Assembly (NCBI RefSeq): GCF_036549475.1 | Contig: NZ_JAZHLI010000017.1 | Coordinates: 19,085 to 83,084, forward strand | Direction: 5' to 3' | Length of the DNA stretch: 64,000 nt | From: Aurantimonas sp036549475 | GTDB taxonomy: Bacteria; Pseudomonadota; Alphaproteobacteria; Rhizobiales; Rhizobiaceae | Shown here: positions 1-8,981 of the stretch, one piece after another | Layout of the letters: each line of letters starts with the position of its first letter | Position numbering within the stretch: the stretch's first letter is position 1 | Made by a program: the position numbers and the translations under genes | Notes under the pieces: generated by a model | Told to the model about the DNA's origin: nothing | The model's database searches: none | What the model saw: only the letters and a program-made list of their open reading frames with translations

Positions 1-1856
1 TCGGCATTGAGGACGCAGTAGCCGCCATCCTGTTTGACCGCGTCGACGACGACGGTCTTGCAGCGCGCCAGTTCCTCGAGCGTGTGGATCTCGCGCTCAC
101 CCAGATGGTCCGAGGCGATGTTCAGCAGGACACCGACGTCGCATTCGTCGAAGCCGAGGCCACGGCGCATGATGCCGCCGCGCGCGACTTCGAGCACGGC
201 ATGCTGAACAGTCGGCTCGCGCAGCACCGCCAGTGCTGCGGCGGGCCCGGAATAGTCGCCGCGCAGAATCACGTTGTTGTCGATCTCGACCGTCCCGGTG
301 CAGCCCATGCCGACCGAGTGGCCCGCCTGCCGCAGGATATGCGTGGTCAGACGCGTCGTCGTTGTCTTCCCGTTGGTTCCGGTGATCGCCGTGATCGGAA
401 TGCGGCCGTTGTCGGTCGGATCGGGGAAGAGCATGTCGACCACACACTGCCCCACCGGACGGGGCGTGCCGTGAGTGGGCGCCATGTGCATGCGAAAGCC
501 AGGGCCGGCATTGACTTCGACCACGCCTGCCGATTGCTTATCCAGCGGCACCGACAGGGTCTCTGCCAGAAGGTCGATGCCGATGATGTCGAGCCCGACG
601 AGCCGGCCGATCCGCTCCATGGCGAACTTCACCTCCGGGTGCACCTCGTCGGTCAGGTCGGTTGCGGTGCCGCCGGTGGAGATGTTGGCCGTCGACTTCA
701 GTAACGCGATTTCCCCCTGAGGCAGCACGGTGTCGAGCCTGTGACCGGCCTGCTCCAGCATCCGGTGGGTCTGGACGTCGACGTCGATCTGGGTCAGCAG
801 GTTCTCGTGTCCGACGCCACGGCGCGGGTCCGAGTTCTCGATGTCGATCAACTGCTGGATCGTGTTCTTGCCATCACCGGTCACATGGGCTGGCCGCCGC
901 CGCGCCGCGGCAACCAGCTTGCCGCCGATCACCAGCATCCGATGGTCTTCGCCCTTGATGTAGCTTTCCACGATCACTGCGCCCGACGAGTCGCGCACAC
1001 GGGCGAGGGCCGCCTCGAAGCCGGCCTTGAGGTCTTCCGCATTGGCGATGTCGGTGGTCACGCCACGACCGTGATTGCCGGAGAGCGGCTTGGTCACGAC
1101 GGGCCACCCGATCCAGTCGGCGGCCTCCTGCGCATCCTCCACCGAATAGCAGACCTGCCCACGCGGGACAGGTACGCCTGCATCGCTCAGGATCTGCTTC
1201 GTCCATTCCTTGTCATCGGCGATCGAGTGTCCGATGATGGCCGACGCATCCGTCACGGTCGCCTGAAAGCGGCGCTGCTTCACGCCGTGGCCCAGCTGGG
1301 TGTAGCTCGTGCCTTCGGTCAGGTTGTTGGCCGGAATGTTGCGCGCCCTCGCGGCGTCGACGATCGATCCCGTCGACGGGCCAAGCGCATGTGCGTCGCG
1401 AACCTCTTTCAGTTTGCTGAGGATTCCTGCGAGGTCCACGTCCTTGTTGTCGTAAAGGTTGCGGACGATCCTGACTGCTGCCTCGCCTGCGGCAAGACCC
1501 GTCGCCTCGTCGCGATAGCGATAGACAACATTGTAGATTCCCTTTTCGTAGCTATCGACGGTTTTGCCGTAGCCCACCGAAAAGCCGACAAGGTTCTGCA
1601 GCTCGATCGCAAGATGCTCGACCATATGGCCGGCGAAGGTGCCGTTCCGCACGCGCTGGAGAAAGCCGCCAGGCTCCCCCACGGAGCAACGATGTTCGTG
1701 GATGGATGGAATCAGCGTCTCAAGGCGTTCGGCGATGCCAGGAACCTTGTCGCTTGGCTTCCGCTCGAGATCCTCGATGTCCAGCCGCATGTAGATCGCA
1801 CGATAGCGGCTGTAGTAATTCGGGCCCCTGAGGGCCCGCTGTTCAAGTATCTGCAA
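1..1856 (-). CDS. cphA: Cyanophycin synthetase CphA (3' end outside window)
   Basis: Makes cyanophycin, a poly-aspartate backbone with arginine side chains, by ATP-dependent ligation in the cytoplasm. About 618 N-terminal residues are visible; the family is usually near 900 residues, so roughly a third runs off the left edge. The protein opens with the family hallmark RALRGPNYYSRYRAIYMRLD, has an ATP-grasp region from about residue 210 (DDKEWTKQILSDAG) to about 470, then a Mur-ligase-like domain with P-loop GTNGKTTTT near residue 492. The N-terminal family signature continues back to a TTG at 1854-1856, so I place the start there; it overlaps the end of cphB by 14 bases, which suggests translational coupling. 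The ATP-grasp domain adds Asp and the Mur-like domain adds Arg (family knowledge). Identification is firm; the TTG start is inferred. Confidence 0.95.
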   Translation of the reverse strand, partial: MQILEQRALRGPNYYSRYRAIYMRLDIEDLERKPSDKVPGIAERLETLIPSIHEHRCSVGEPGGFLQRVRNGTFAGHMVEHLAIELQNLVGFSVGYGKTVDSYEKGIYNVVYRYRDEATGLAAGEAAVRIVRNLYDNKDVDLAGILSKLKEVRDAHALGPSTGSIVDAARARNIPANNLTEGTSYTQLGHGVKQRRFQATVTDASAIIGHSIADDKEWTKQILSDAGVPVPRGQVCYSVEDAQEAADWIGWPVVTKPLSGNHGRGVTTDIANAEDLKAGFEAALARVRDSSGAVIVESYIKGEDHRMLVIGGKLVAAARRRPAHVTGDGKNTIQQLIDIENSDPRRGVGHENLLTQIDVDVQTHRMLEQAGHRLDTVLPQGEIALLKSTANISTGGTATDLTDEVHPEVKFAMERIGRLVGLDIIGIDLLAETLSVPLDKQSAGVVEVNAGPGFRMHMAPTHGTPRPVGQCVVDMLFPDPTDNGRIPITAITGTNGKTTTTRLTTHILRQAGHSVGMGCTGTVEIDNNVILRGDYSGPAAALAVLREPTVQHAVLEVARGGIMRRGLGFDECDVGVLLNIASDHLGEREIHTLEELARCKTVVVDAVKQDGGYCVLNA

Positions 1857-2697
1857 TTAACAACTCCGGGCTTTCGGCCCTGAGGTCGTCAGGGGTCAGG
1901 ACCCGCCGATCGGAAAGAGAGTAACCATAGCCATCGACCAGCGCATGCATGATGACGTTCTGGACGCTTACCGCCTCACCGTCATTTAAATCAAAGACAT
2001 TGGACCCGGTTATCCGCGAACTGTCAACCAAGACCACGTGACCCGGCCCGAAAGCGCGGAGCCTGTCGCCCTGGAACAGCACGGCGGCATCCTCACCCAG
2101 ACCGACCCCGACATATTCGGGATTCGTGGTGCCGACTTCCATGAGCCGGGAAAACCGACCGCGCTCAAGAAAATGCGTGTCGATGATGACACCTTCGACA
2201 AAACCGAAGCCGGCGCTCATCTTGACCGCACCCTTGCGCAGTGAATCGTCGGCCGGTCCGCCGTAGATCATGGTCGCCGCCTGGCAGGCGGCGCCGGCGC
2301 TCGTGCCCGCGACGACGGCACCGTCCATGCGGCGCTGGCGAATTTCGCGGAGTGCGAGCGAGCCGCCGAATATGCTCGTCAGCCGCATCTGGTCGCCGCC
2401 CGAAATGAAAATCACGTCGCTGCGGCGGATCATCTCGATGAACGCCGGATCCTGCGCATCCTCCCGCTCCCGCACCCGAACATCGAGCACCTCGGATGCA
2501 CCGATCGCAAGAAAAACGTCGTGGTAGGCGGCGAACACATCGTCGGGAATGCTGCTTGCGGTTGTGATCACGCCGATGACGGGCGATCTTGCCGCCGAAA
2601 GCGAAATGACCTCCCGGAGGATGTCCGCACGCGACGATTTATCCTCGGCGCCGCCAATAGCTACGAGGGCTCCAGGCGGCGTGGCTATTCCAGGCAT
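1843..2697 (-). CDS. cphB: Cyanophycinase CphB
   Basis: Serine exopeptidase (peptidase family S51) that cuts cyanophycin into beta-Asp-Arg dipeptides. The 284-residue protein matches the usual length. The nucleophile elbow GTSAGA places the catalytic serine at residue 133, and ISGGDQ near residue 100 is a second family signature. The start is ATG; the Shine-Dalgarno match is poor. It is first in a two-gene unit with cphA, which begins inside its last codons, so synthesis and breakdown enzymes are made from one message. The divergent isoaspartyl peptidase gene would finish degradation of the dipeptide. Confidence 0.94.
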   Translation of the reverse strand: MPGIATPPGALVAIGGAEDKSSRADILREVISLSAARSPVIGVITTASSIPDDVFAAYHDVFLAIGASEVLDVRVREREDAQDPAFIEMIRRSDVIFISGGDQMRLTSIFGGSLALREIRQRRMDGAVVAGTSAGAACQAATMIYGGPADDSLRKGAVKMSAGFGFVEGVIIDTHFLERGRFSRLMEVGTTNPEYVGVGLGEDAAVLFQGDRLRAFGPGHVVLVDSSRITGSNVFDLNDGEAVSVQNVIMHALVDGYGYSLSDRRVLTPDDLRAESPELLIADT

Positions 2698-2881
2698 TTG
2701 AACTCGATTTCCCTGATCACGTAAAAGTCTCTATGCTGGCGCATTCGCACCATCTGCAGAAGCTGCGAAACCCGTCTTGCGTTCGTTTTGCCGCCGATTG
2801 CCGGGATTGCCAAAAATTATCGTCCTATTGCGGCGCAGTATGCGGTGCGGCAAGAACTAGCCGCTATTTGACGGGATCTCC
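2698..2881. promoter_or_regulatory. Divergent promoter region between cphBA and the isoaspartyl peptidase gene
   Basis: A 184-base gap between two genes transcribed away from each other, so it must hold promoters for both. I see no convincing palindrome or -35/-10 pair; the assignment rests on geometry only. Confidence 0.5.
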
Positions 2882-3808
2882 ATGACAAACTGTTTTTCGC
2901 TGGCGATCCATGGCGGCGCCGGCGTTCCTCCACATGCGCAGATGACTGCCGACCGCGAGGGCGAGTGCAATCGCGCGCTCGAACGCGTCCTGGCGATGGC
3001 CGAAGCGATTCTGCGCGGCGGCGGCGCCGCGCTCGACGCCGTGACGGAGGCGGTCTGCGCGCTCGAGGACGAACCGCTGTTCAATGCTGGTCGAGGCGCT
3101 GTCTTCACGGTTGCCGGTACCCATGAAATGGATGCGGCGATCATGGATGGTCGCGGCTGCAGGGCCGGCGCCGTCGCCGGCATCTGCGGGCCGCGCAACC
3201 CTGTGCGTCTCGCACGGAGCGTGATGGAGCATACCGACTGTGTGCTGATGATCGGCGATGGCGCGCATGCGCTGGGTCGAGACACCGGCATCGTTTTCGA
3301 AGAGTCCGACTATTTCTTCACGCAGGAACGATGGGATGCGCTGCAGGAAACGCTCCGCCTCCGGACATCGGGGGTTCGCGACGAGGACCAGTCCCGGCGC
3401 CACGGAACCGTGGGGGCAGTGGCGCTTGATCGAAACGGAAATCTGGCGGCTGCGACATCGACCGGCGGGATGACCGGCAAGCGCAAGGGCCGGGTCGGGG
3501 ACAGCCCCATCATCGGTGCCGGAACATTCGCCAGCAATGAGAGCTGTGCGGTCTCTGCCACCGGGGATGGCGAAATCTTCCTGCGCCTTTCCGTCGCCCA
3601 CGAGATCGATGCCCGGCTGCGATTGTGCGGTGAAGCGCTCGATACGGCGGCAAAGCGTGTCGTGCTGTCGGATCTGGCAGCCCTCGGTGGCTCCGGCGGG
3701 CTTATTGCGGTGAGCCGGACGGGTGACGTTTCCCTGCCGTTCAATTCCGATGGCATGTATCGCGGCTGGAGCATCGAGAACGGCTCCCGAGGCACCGGCG
3801 TCTACTGA
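2882..3808 (+). CDS. iaaA: Isoaspartyl peptidase / plant-type L-asparaginase (Ntn-hydrolase)
   Basis: Threonine N-terminal-nucleophile hydrolase that cleaves beta-aspartyl dipeptides; next to cphB its likely substrate is beta-Asp-Arg from cyanophycin. The 308-residue precursor begins with the family motif LAIHGGAG, has the substrate loop FNAGRGAVF near residue 67, and the autocleavage site HGTVGAVALD, with Thr176 expected to become the N-terminus of the beta subunit. GGMTGKRKGRVGDSPIIGAGTF downstream is typical of the beta subunit. The ATG start is followed directly by the conserved N-terminus. Whether asparaginase or dipeptidase activity dominates cannot be read from sequence; context favours dipeptidase. 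Confidence 0.9.
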   Translation: MTNCFSLAIHGGAGVPPHAQMTADREGECNRALERVLAMAEAILRGGGAALDAVTEAVCALEDEPLFNAGRGAVFTVAGTHEMDAAIMDGRGCRAGAVAGICGPRNPVRLARSVMEHTDCVLMIGDGAHALGRDTGIVFEESDYFFTQERWDALQETLRLRTSGVRDEDQSRRHGTVGAVALDRNGNLAAATSTGGMTGKRKGRVGDSPIIGAGTFASNESCAVSATGDGEIFLRLSVAHEIDARLRLCGEALDTAAKRVVLSDLAALGGSGGLIAVSRTGDVSLPFNSDGMYRGWSIENGSRGTGVY

Positions 3809-4098
3809 GCGCGACTCACCTGACGATCTGATCGAAGAGGCAATCAACTCGGCGGATTACGATAGCCCGGCCTTGGCTCGCCGGCCACCAGGGTTGGGCT
3901 AGGCCCTCATTGGAATTGCCCCGCGGAAATGGTGAACTGCACATCCGTGCTGCGCCGGGTAACCCAGACTAAAGGCAGCGCTGAAGAGACGGACCTTCAT
4001 TCACGCGATGCGGACGTCTTTTCCGCTGCGGCTATGGCCTGAATGGTGACGTTTGGCCGGCGGTTGCCCCCGAAAGCAGCCGGTCCCCGCTAGCTTCC

Positions 4099-4416
4099 CT
4101 ACTTGGTTGCGGAATGATAGTCCGCAGGCTTCTTGGCGACCCATTTCACGAAGCGTGCGACCGCCTCGTTGTCCGTCAGGGGCGTGCCGCTTTCGGCGTG
4201 GCGGACCAGTTCGCTCGCCGTGAAGTTGGCGTCGATCGTCTCGCGGCAGATGGGATGGACGGGAACGGTGTCACGACCGCCCCGGCTCTTGGGGATCGGG
4301 TGGAAGCGGTCCACGGTCTCGCCCAGCAAACGGCCACACAGCCAGCATGGCTCCGCAGGCGCGGCATCGGTCGCCTCCTTTTCGAGCCAACTCGTATCCC
4401 GAATTTTTCGCGCCAT
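4099..4416 (-). CDS. Small HNH endonuclease-like protein
   Basis: A 105-residue protein with a CWLCGR zinc-knuckle-like pair followed by DRFHPIPKSRGGRDTVPVHP and ICRETIDANF, the layout of short HNH nuclease family proteins (His, His/Asn and a C-x2-C support). The C-terminal VKWVAKKPADYH segment is common in this small family. I chose the internal ATG at 4416 (MARKIRD) because AGGAG lies seven bases upstream; a longer start at 4452 has no such site. It stands alone, so its role (DNA repair, defence or mobile-element function) is unknown. Confidence 0.72.
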   Translation of the reverse strand: MARKIRDTSWLEKEATDAAPAEPCWLCGRLLGETVDRFHPIPKSRGGRDTVPVHPICRETIDANFTASELVRHAESGTPLTDNEAVARFVKWVAKKPADYHSATK

Positions 4417-5159
4417 CTGGCAGCTCCTGTCGCGCAGAACTCGGTGCGGCATTGGGCCGAACCGCTATCTGCATTCGGCGCGACTGATGGGCCGACATCA
4501 CGCGGTCGGTCAAGTCTCGGCGCTCTGACGGTATGGAACGCCGGCTACTTGAGTGATCTGTCGACGCTGCTTTTGCCGCCTCAGCGGGAGTGATCAACGC
4601 ACGGCTTCACGACTCCCACAATGAGCTTGCGCCCTTGCAGCACGGTCGCGAACGCGCTGGAGTCAGACCGACCGCTTCCCATACCGGCCAGCTTTCAGAA
4701 CAGTCGCTACAACAGCTCCGAAGCGACCGTTGATACGACAAGGGAGCCGGTAGCCAAACCGTGCAGATCTGTGCTGTCTGCAAGCGTCAATGCATCGTCA
4801 AAGTCTGCACCGAGAGAACGAACCGTGCTCTCCATCTTGGCATGCTCCCGCAGCATCTGCCCATCACGCAGATTGCCGGTCGTCGTCTAGATGATCGATG
4901 ACGTGGTTCGCCACACGACCTGTGGTGTCTTTACAGTCGCCCCTTTCCAATCCGGAGGTTCTGTGTCTGGCAACCATGACGCGACGAATTACTCACCAGA
5001 GCGCAGTGATTATACCGGTTTGATCAAACGACACTGCGCAGTGGGAACGTTCGAGGGGCGTTGGGAGTTTGTGGTGCGGCTGAAGGACATGAACATGCTT
5101 GCACGGATACCGAAATCATCGACTTGCGGGGAACAGGGCGTCGGTGGTTGGAGGAACGT
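4417..5159. other. Long gap upstream of the KaiC-like gene
   Basis: About 740 bases between the HNH gene and the KaiC-like gene. The open frames here have no family features and look like shadows. The promoter of the KaiC-like gene should lie near the right end, but I see no clear consensus element. Confidence 0.4.
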
Positions 5160-6671
5160 ATGAACAGTGATGGCGTGCGGACCATGGCCCGGACCGGTGT
5201 TCCGGGTCTCGACGACATTCTCTCGGGCGGCCTGTCGACTGGTCACGTCTTCCTGCTGGAGGGAAACCCCGGCACGGGCAAGACGACGGTTGCGCTCCGC
5301 TTCCTGCTGACCGGGGCTGAAGAGGGGGAGAAGGGGCTGTACATTACCCTGTCGGAGACAGACAGGGAGCTGCGGGAGGGTGCGAGATCGCACGGGTGGA
5401 CGATCGGCGAGAACATCGACGTCTTCGAACTCGTGCCGCCGGAGGCTCTCCTCGACGCCGACCGCGAGCAGAGCCTGCTCTACTCCTCCGACCTGGAGCT
5501 GGGGGAAGCGACCAAGTCGATCTTCGAGGCTTTCGAGCGCGTCAAGCCCGCCCGCGTGGTGCTCGACAGCCTGTCCGAGATTCGCCTCCTCGCCCAGAGC
5601 TCGCTGCGCTATCGTCGCCAGATTCTCGCCATGAAGCACTATTTCGCCCGCCATGGCGCGACGGTCCTCCTCTTGGACGACCTGACCTCCGAGGCGATGG
5701 ACCGGACCGTTCACAGCGTCGCTCACGGCGTCATCAAGCTCGAGGAACTTGCCCCGGACTACGGGGCGGAGCGACGGCGTCTGCGCGTCATGAAGTATCG
5801 CGGCCAGGGCTTTCGCGGTGGCTATCACGACTTCACCATCCGCGGCGGACGCGGCGTGGAAGTCTATCCGCGTCTCGTGGCGGCCGAGCACAAGACGGGT
5901 TTTGCCCGCACGCGGACGACCAGCGACATCACCGAGCTCGATGCGTTGCTTGGCGGCGGTATCGAGCAGGGGTCGAGCGCGCTGATCCTCGGGCCGGCGG
6001 GGACGGGCAAGAGCACCTTCGCCTTCCAGTTTGTTGCCGCCGCCGTGGCACGGGGCGAGCGGGCGTCCATCTTCGTGTTCGACGAGGAACTCGGGCTGCT
6101 CTTCGAACGCACCAAGGGTCTGGGCTTCGATTTCGAACACATGCGGAATGCCGGTCTGCTTCACATCGAACAGGTCGACGCGGCCGAGCTGTCGCCTGGC
6201 GAGTTCGCCCACCGCGTTCGCACGCGTGTCGATCAGGCCCAGGCCAAGACCGTGGTCATTGACAGCCTGACCGGCTATCAGGCCTCGATGCCGGACGAGA
6301 AGGCCCTTGTCCTGCACGTGCATGAGCTGTTGCAATATCTGAACCGACAGGGCGCGACGACATTCCTGACCCTGGCCCAGCACGGTCTCGTCGGGGACAT
6401 GAAATCCCCCGTCGATGTCACCTACATCGCCGACACCGTGATCCTGCTGCGCTACTTCGAAGCGCTGGGTACCGTCCGTCGCGCGGTATCGGTGATCAAG
6501 AAGCGCTCCGGGCGGCATGAGGACACCATCCGGGAATACCATATCGGCAAGGGTGGCCTGAACCTCGGCGAGCCGATCAAGAACTTCCAGGGTGTCCTGC
6601 GCGGTGTTCCGGTCTTCGTCGAAGATCTGCGCCCCGTACCGGTTCGATCGGCATCAGAAGCAGGCACCTGA
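5160..6671 (+). CDS. Two-domain KaiC-like circadian clock family ATPase
   Basis: RecA-superfamily ATPase with two KaiC domains, 503 residues against 519 for cyanobacterial KaiC. Walker A motifs are GNPGTGKT (residues about 35-42) and GPAGTGKS (about 278-285); Walker B-like segments are RVVLDSLSEI and TVVIDSLTGY, and FVFDEELG supplies the acidic residues after the second P-loop. At the position matching the KaiC Ser431/Thr432 autophosphorylation pair I read Thr421-Tyr422 (VTYIADTVILLR). The start is the ATG at 5160 with GGAGG five bases upstream; a longer TTG start at 5061 lacks support. No kaiA or kaiB is nearby. A sensor kinase follows one base after the stop, so the pair probably forms a signalling unit. 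Timekeeping is not implied; many non-cyanobacterial homologues act in stress signalling. Confidence 0.9.
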   Translation: MNSDGVRTMARTGVPGLDDILSGGLSTGHVFLLEGNPGTGKTTVALRFLLTGAEEGEKGLYITLSETDRELREGARSHGWTIGENIDVFELVPPEALLDADREQSLLYSSDLELGEATKSIFEAFERVKPARVVLDSLSEIRLLAQSSLRYRRQILAMKHYFARHGATVLLLDDLTSEAMDRTVHSVAHGVIKLEELAPDYGAERRRLRVMKYRGQGFRGGYHDFTIRGGRGVEVYPRLVAAEHKTGFARTRTTSDITELDALLGGGIEQGSSALILGPAGTGKSTFAFQFVAAAVARGERASIFVFDEELGLLFERTKGLGFDFEHMRNAGLLHIEQVDAAELSPGEFAHRVRTRVDQAQAKTVVIDSLTGYQASMPDEKALVLHVHELLQYLNRQGATTFLTLAQHGLVGDMKSPVDVTYIADTVILLRYFEALGTVRRAVSVIKKRSGRHEDTIREYHIGKGGLNLGEPIKNFQGVLRGVPVFVEDLRPVPVRSASEAGT

Positions 6672-6672
6672 C

Positions 6673-7242
6673 TTGAGCGACCCGTTGGTTCTGATCCTCG
6701 CGCCCCGGGGACGCGATGCACAGCTCGCCGCAGCCTTGTTGCGCGAGTGCGGACTGGAGTCCCTGATCTGCTGCGATCTTCCTGCCCTTGCCGATCGGAT
6801 TGGCGATGCCGCCAGCTTCGCGATCGTGACGGAGGAGGCCCTGCGTGCGGCCGACCTTCGCGATCTGTCGGCCCGCCTCGACGCGCAGCCGGCCTGGTCG
6901 GACTTCCAGTTCATCGTTCTGACGCAACACGCGAGCGGGCCGGAGCGCAACCCCGCCGCGGCCCGGCTCTCGCAGGTGCTGCGAAACGTCTCGTTCCTGG
7001 AACGGCCGTTTCATCCGACCACCTTCGTCAGCCTGGCGATCACCGCCGCGCGCGCGCAAGCGTCAGTTCGAGATCCGTGCGCGCATCGAGGAGCTTCACG
7101 AAGGCGAGCAGCGCCTGCGCACGGCACTTCTGGCCGGCAGGCTGGGATCGTGGGAACTCGACCTGTCGACCTTGCGCCTCGACGTCACGGACACGTGCAA
7201 GGCCGTCTTCGGCTACGGTCCGGACGAGCATTTCGGCTATGA
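6673..7242 (+). CDS. N-terminal receiver-like part of a frameshifted hybrid histidine kinase
   Basis: Begins at a probable TTG one base after the KaiC-like stop (MSDPLVLILAPRG). Residues 1 to about 125 form a receiver-like fold (LVLILAP, FQFIVLTQH, FLERPFHPTTF), but the usual phospho-Asp position reads AIVTEEAL, so it is probably a pseudo-receiver. After about base 7050 this frame loses all family character and stops at 7242, while another frame continues with a coiled linker (KRQFEIRARIEELHEGEQRL) and PAS start. One CG unit missing from the run at 7045-7060 would join the two. Read together, 6673-8704 is one hybrid kinase gene of about 675 codons, interrupted either genuinely or by a sequencing error. 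Confidence 0.65.
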   Translation: MSDPLVLILAPRGRDAQLAAALLRECGLESLICCDLPALADRIGDAASFAIVTEEALRAADLRDLSARLDAQPAWSDFQFIVLTQHASGPERNPAAARLSQVLRNVSFLERPFHPTTFVSLAITAARAQASVRDPCAHRGASRRRAAPAHGTSGRQAGIVGTRPVDLAPRRHGHVQGRLRLRSGRAFRL

Positions 7243-8704
7243 CGACCTCCTGGGACGGATCCATCCCGACGATCGAGCGCGCATGCAGTCTGCGGTGGAA
7301 GAGAGCATCGCGTCGGGCGCGGACTCCACCATCGAGTACCGCACACTCTGGCGCGATGGCTCGGCACACTGGGTGGCGATCAACGGCCGGATCGTTCGCG
7401 ATCGCGACGGTCGCACGGTCAAGCTTGTCGGGGTGTCCGCCGACATCACCGACCGCAAGGCGGCCGAGGAACATCTGCAACGCCTCAACGAGACGCTCGA
7501 GGCACGGGTCGCCGATCGCACGGCCGAGCTCGAGGCGGCACACCGGACCGTCGTCGCAGAGGTCGAACAGCGCGAGCGGACCGAGACGCTTCTTCGACAA
7601 TCCCAGAAGATGGAGGCGATCGGGCAGCTGACGGGCGGCATCGCGCACGACTTCAACAATCTGCTGATGGCGGTCATCGGCAACCTCGGCCTCCTGCGCA
7701 AACACGTGCCCGAGAACCCCCGTGCGGTTCGCCTTATCGATGGGGCCCTGAAGGGGGCGGAGCGCGGAGCCGCTCTGACCCAGCGCCTGCTGGCCTTCGC
7801 GCGTCGTCAGGAGCTTGTCGTCGAGCCGAGGAACCTGGCGGAACTCGTGACGGGGATGACCGACCTGCTCGAGCGTTCCCTTGGGGACAGCATCGAGTTG
7901 CGCCTCGAACTGGCCAGTGAACCGTCGGTCGCGATGGTCGACGCCAATCAGCTGGAGCTCGCCATCCTGAACCTGGTCGTCAATGCGCGCGATGCGATGC
8001 CGAATGGCGGCGAATTGCTGGTCCGCATCGACCATGCCCAAGGCAATGGCGATCTCGCGCCGCGCGATTACGTGCGGCTGACCGTTTTCGACACGGGGCA
8101 GGGCATGAGCGCGGAGACCTTGAAGAAGGCGACCGAACCGTTCTTCTCGACCAAGGGCGTGGGCAAGGGAACGGGGCTCGGCCTGTCGATGATCCATGGC
8201 CTCGCCGTCCAGCTCAACGGCGACCTGCGCCTGACGAGCAGCGTCGGCAAGGGCACGCAGGCGGAGCTCTGGCTGCCGGCGGCAACCCAGACCATGGCCC
8301 CGAAACTGGAGTATGCTCCCGCCATCGTCGAGGCGGCTTCTGCAGACCCGATCCGCGCGCGGATCCTGGCTGTGGACGACGATGCGCTGATCGCGATGAG
8401 CACGGTCGACATGCTGGAAGACCTCGGCCACGAAGTCGTCGAGGCAAATTCGGGGGCGCAAGCCCTGGAGCTGCTGGGGAACGGCCAGTCCTTCGACCTG
8501 ATGATCACCGATTTTTCGATGCCGCGCATGAATGGGGCGGAACTTGCCGTGGCAGCACGTGCCGTGAGGCCCGATCTCCCGATCCTGCTGGCGACCGGCT
8601 ATGCGGAGCTTCCGACAGGGGAGCGGCTGGGGTTGCCGCGGCTCGGCAAGCCCTACAACCAGGACCAGTTGGCAGCCGAGATCCGGAAGCTGCTGGCCGG
8701 GTGA
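7172..8704 (+). CDS. Hybrid sensor histidine kinase (PAS-HisKA-HATPase-REC)
   Basis: Carries the catalytic part of the kinase. PAS domain at residues 1-98 ending VSADITDRKAAEE, coiled coil to about 145, HisKA with the phospho-acceptor in GGIAHDFNNLL (His159), HATPase N box LNLVVNARDAM, G1 DTGQGM, F box PFFSTK, G2 GKGTGLGLS, then a C-terminal receiver with DDD, phospho-Asp in MITDFSMP (about residue 447) and LGKPY. The first start codon in this frame is TTG 7172, inside the PAS domain, but coding similarity reaches back to about 7053, so the real protein very likely begins at 6673. No membrane segment is visible, so it should be cytosolic. It lies directly behind the KaiC-like ATPase, suggesting a functional pair. 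Confidence 0.85.
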   Translation: MRLDVTDTCKAVFGYGPDEHFGYDDLLGRIHPDDRARMQSAVEESIASGADSTIEYRTLWRDGSAHWVAINGRIVRDRDGRTVKLVGVSADITDRKAAEEHLQRLNETLEARVADRTAELEAAHRTVVAEVEQRERTETLLRQSQKMEAIGQLTGGIAHDFNNLLMAVIGNLGLLRKHVPENPRAVRLIDGALKGAERGAALTQRLLAFARRQELVVEPRNLAELVTGMTDLLERSLGDSIELRLELASEPSVAMVDANQLELAILNLVVNARDAMPNGGELLVRIDHAQGNGDLAPRDYVRLTVFDTGQGMSAETLKKATEPFFSTKGVGKGTGLGLSMIHGLAVQLNGDLRLTSSVGKGTQAELWLPAATQTMAPKLEYAPAIVEAASADPIRARILAVDDDALIAMSTVDMLEDLGHEVVEANSGAQALELLGNGQSFDLMITDFSMPRMNGAELAVAARAVRPDLPILLATGYAELPTGERLGLPRLGKPYNQDQLAAEIRKLLAG

Positions 8705-8981
8705 CAGCAGTTCCGCGGCTGCATTCGAGGTGTCATGGACACGCCCCTCCGCCGGATCAATCCGGGGGCATGTCCGCAAACGACGGAACACATTACGCAG
8801 ATCGTGACCCGATGACTCGGATTCCGCCGTGCGGTTGCCGCCTGCGCGGCTCGCCAACGCGGTGCTGACGTCCTCGCAGGCGCTGCCAGGCCGCGATGAT
8901 CCGCTCATGGAAACGAAGTTGTGGCGACGGCGATATTCTCCATACGCCGTCTCGGTCGTGTCGATCTCGGGTATCGATCCC

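Noticed and set aside
741..1883. Long plus-strand frame of 380 codons opposite cphA
   Set aside because: Antisense shadow of cphA; its protein has no domain motifs while the opposite strand encodes clear ATP-grasp and Mur-ligase signatures.
4621..4890. Possible 89-residue gene in the gap before the KaiC-like gene
   Set aside because: No ribosome-binding site, no motif, composition typical of random open frames.
5044..5070. GGAAC...CGTT as an EcfG general-stress promoter before the KaiC-like gene
   Set aside because: The spacing between the two parts is about 10 bases, not the 16-17 needed.
5010..6542. 510-codon minus-strand frame opposite the KaiC-like gene
   Set aside because: GC-rich third-position shadow; composition is low-complexity and the opposite strand has both Walker A motifs.
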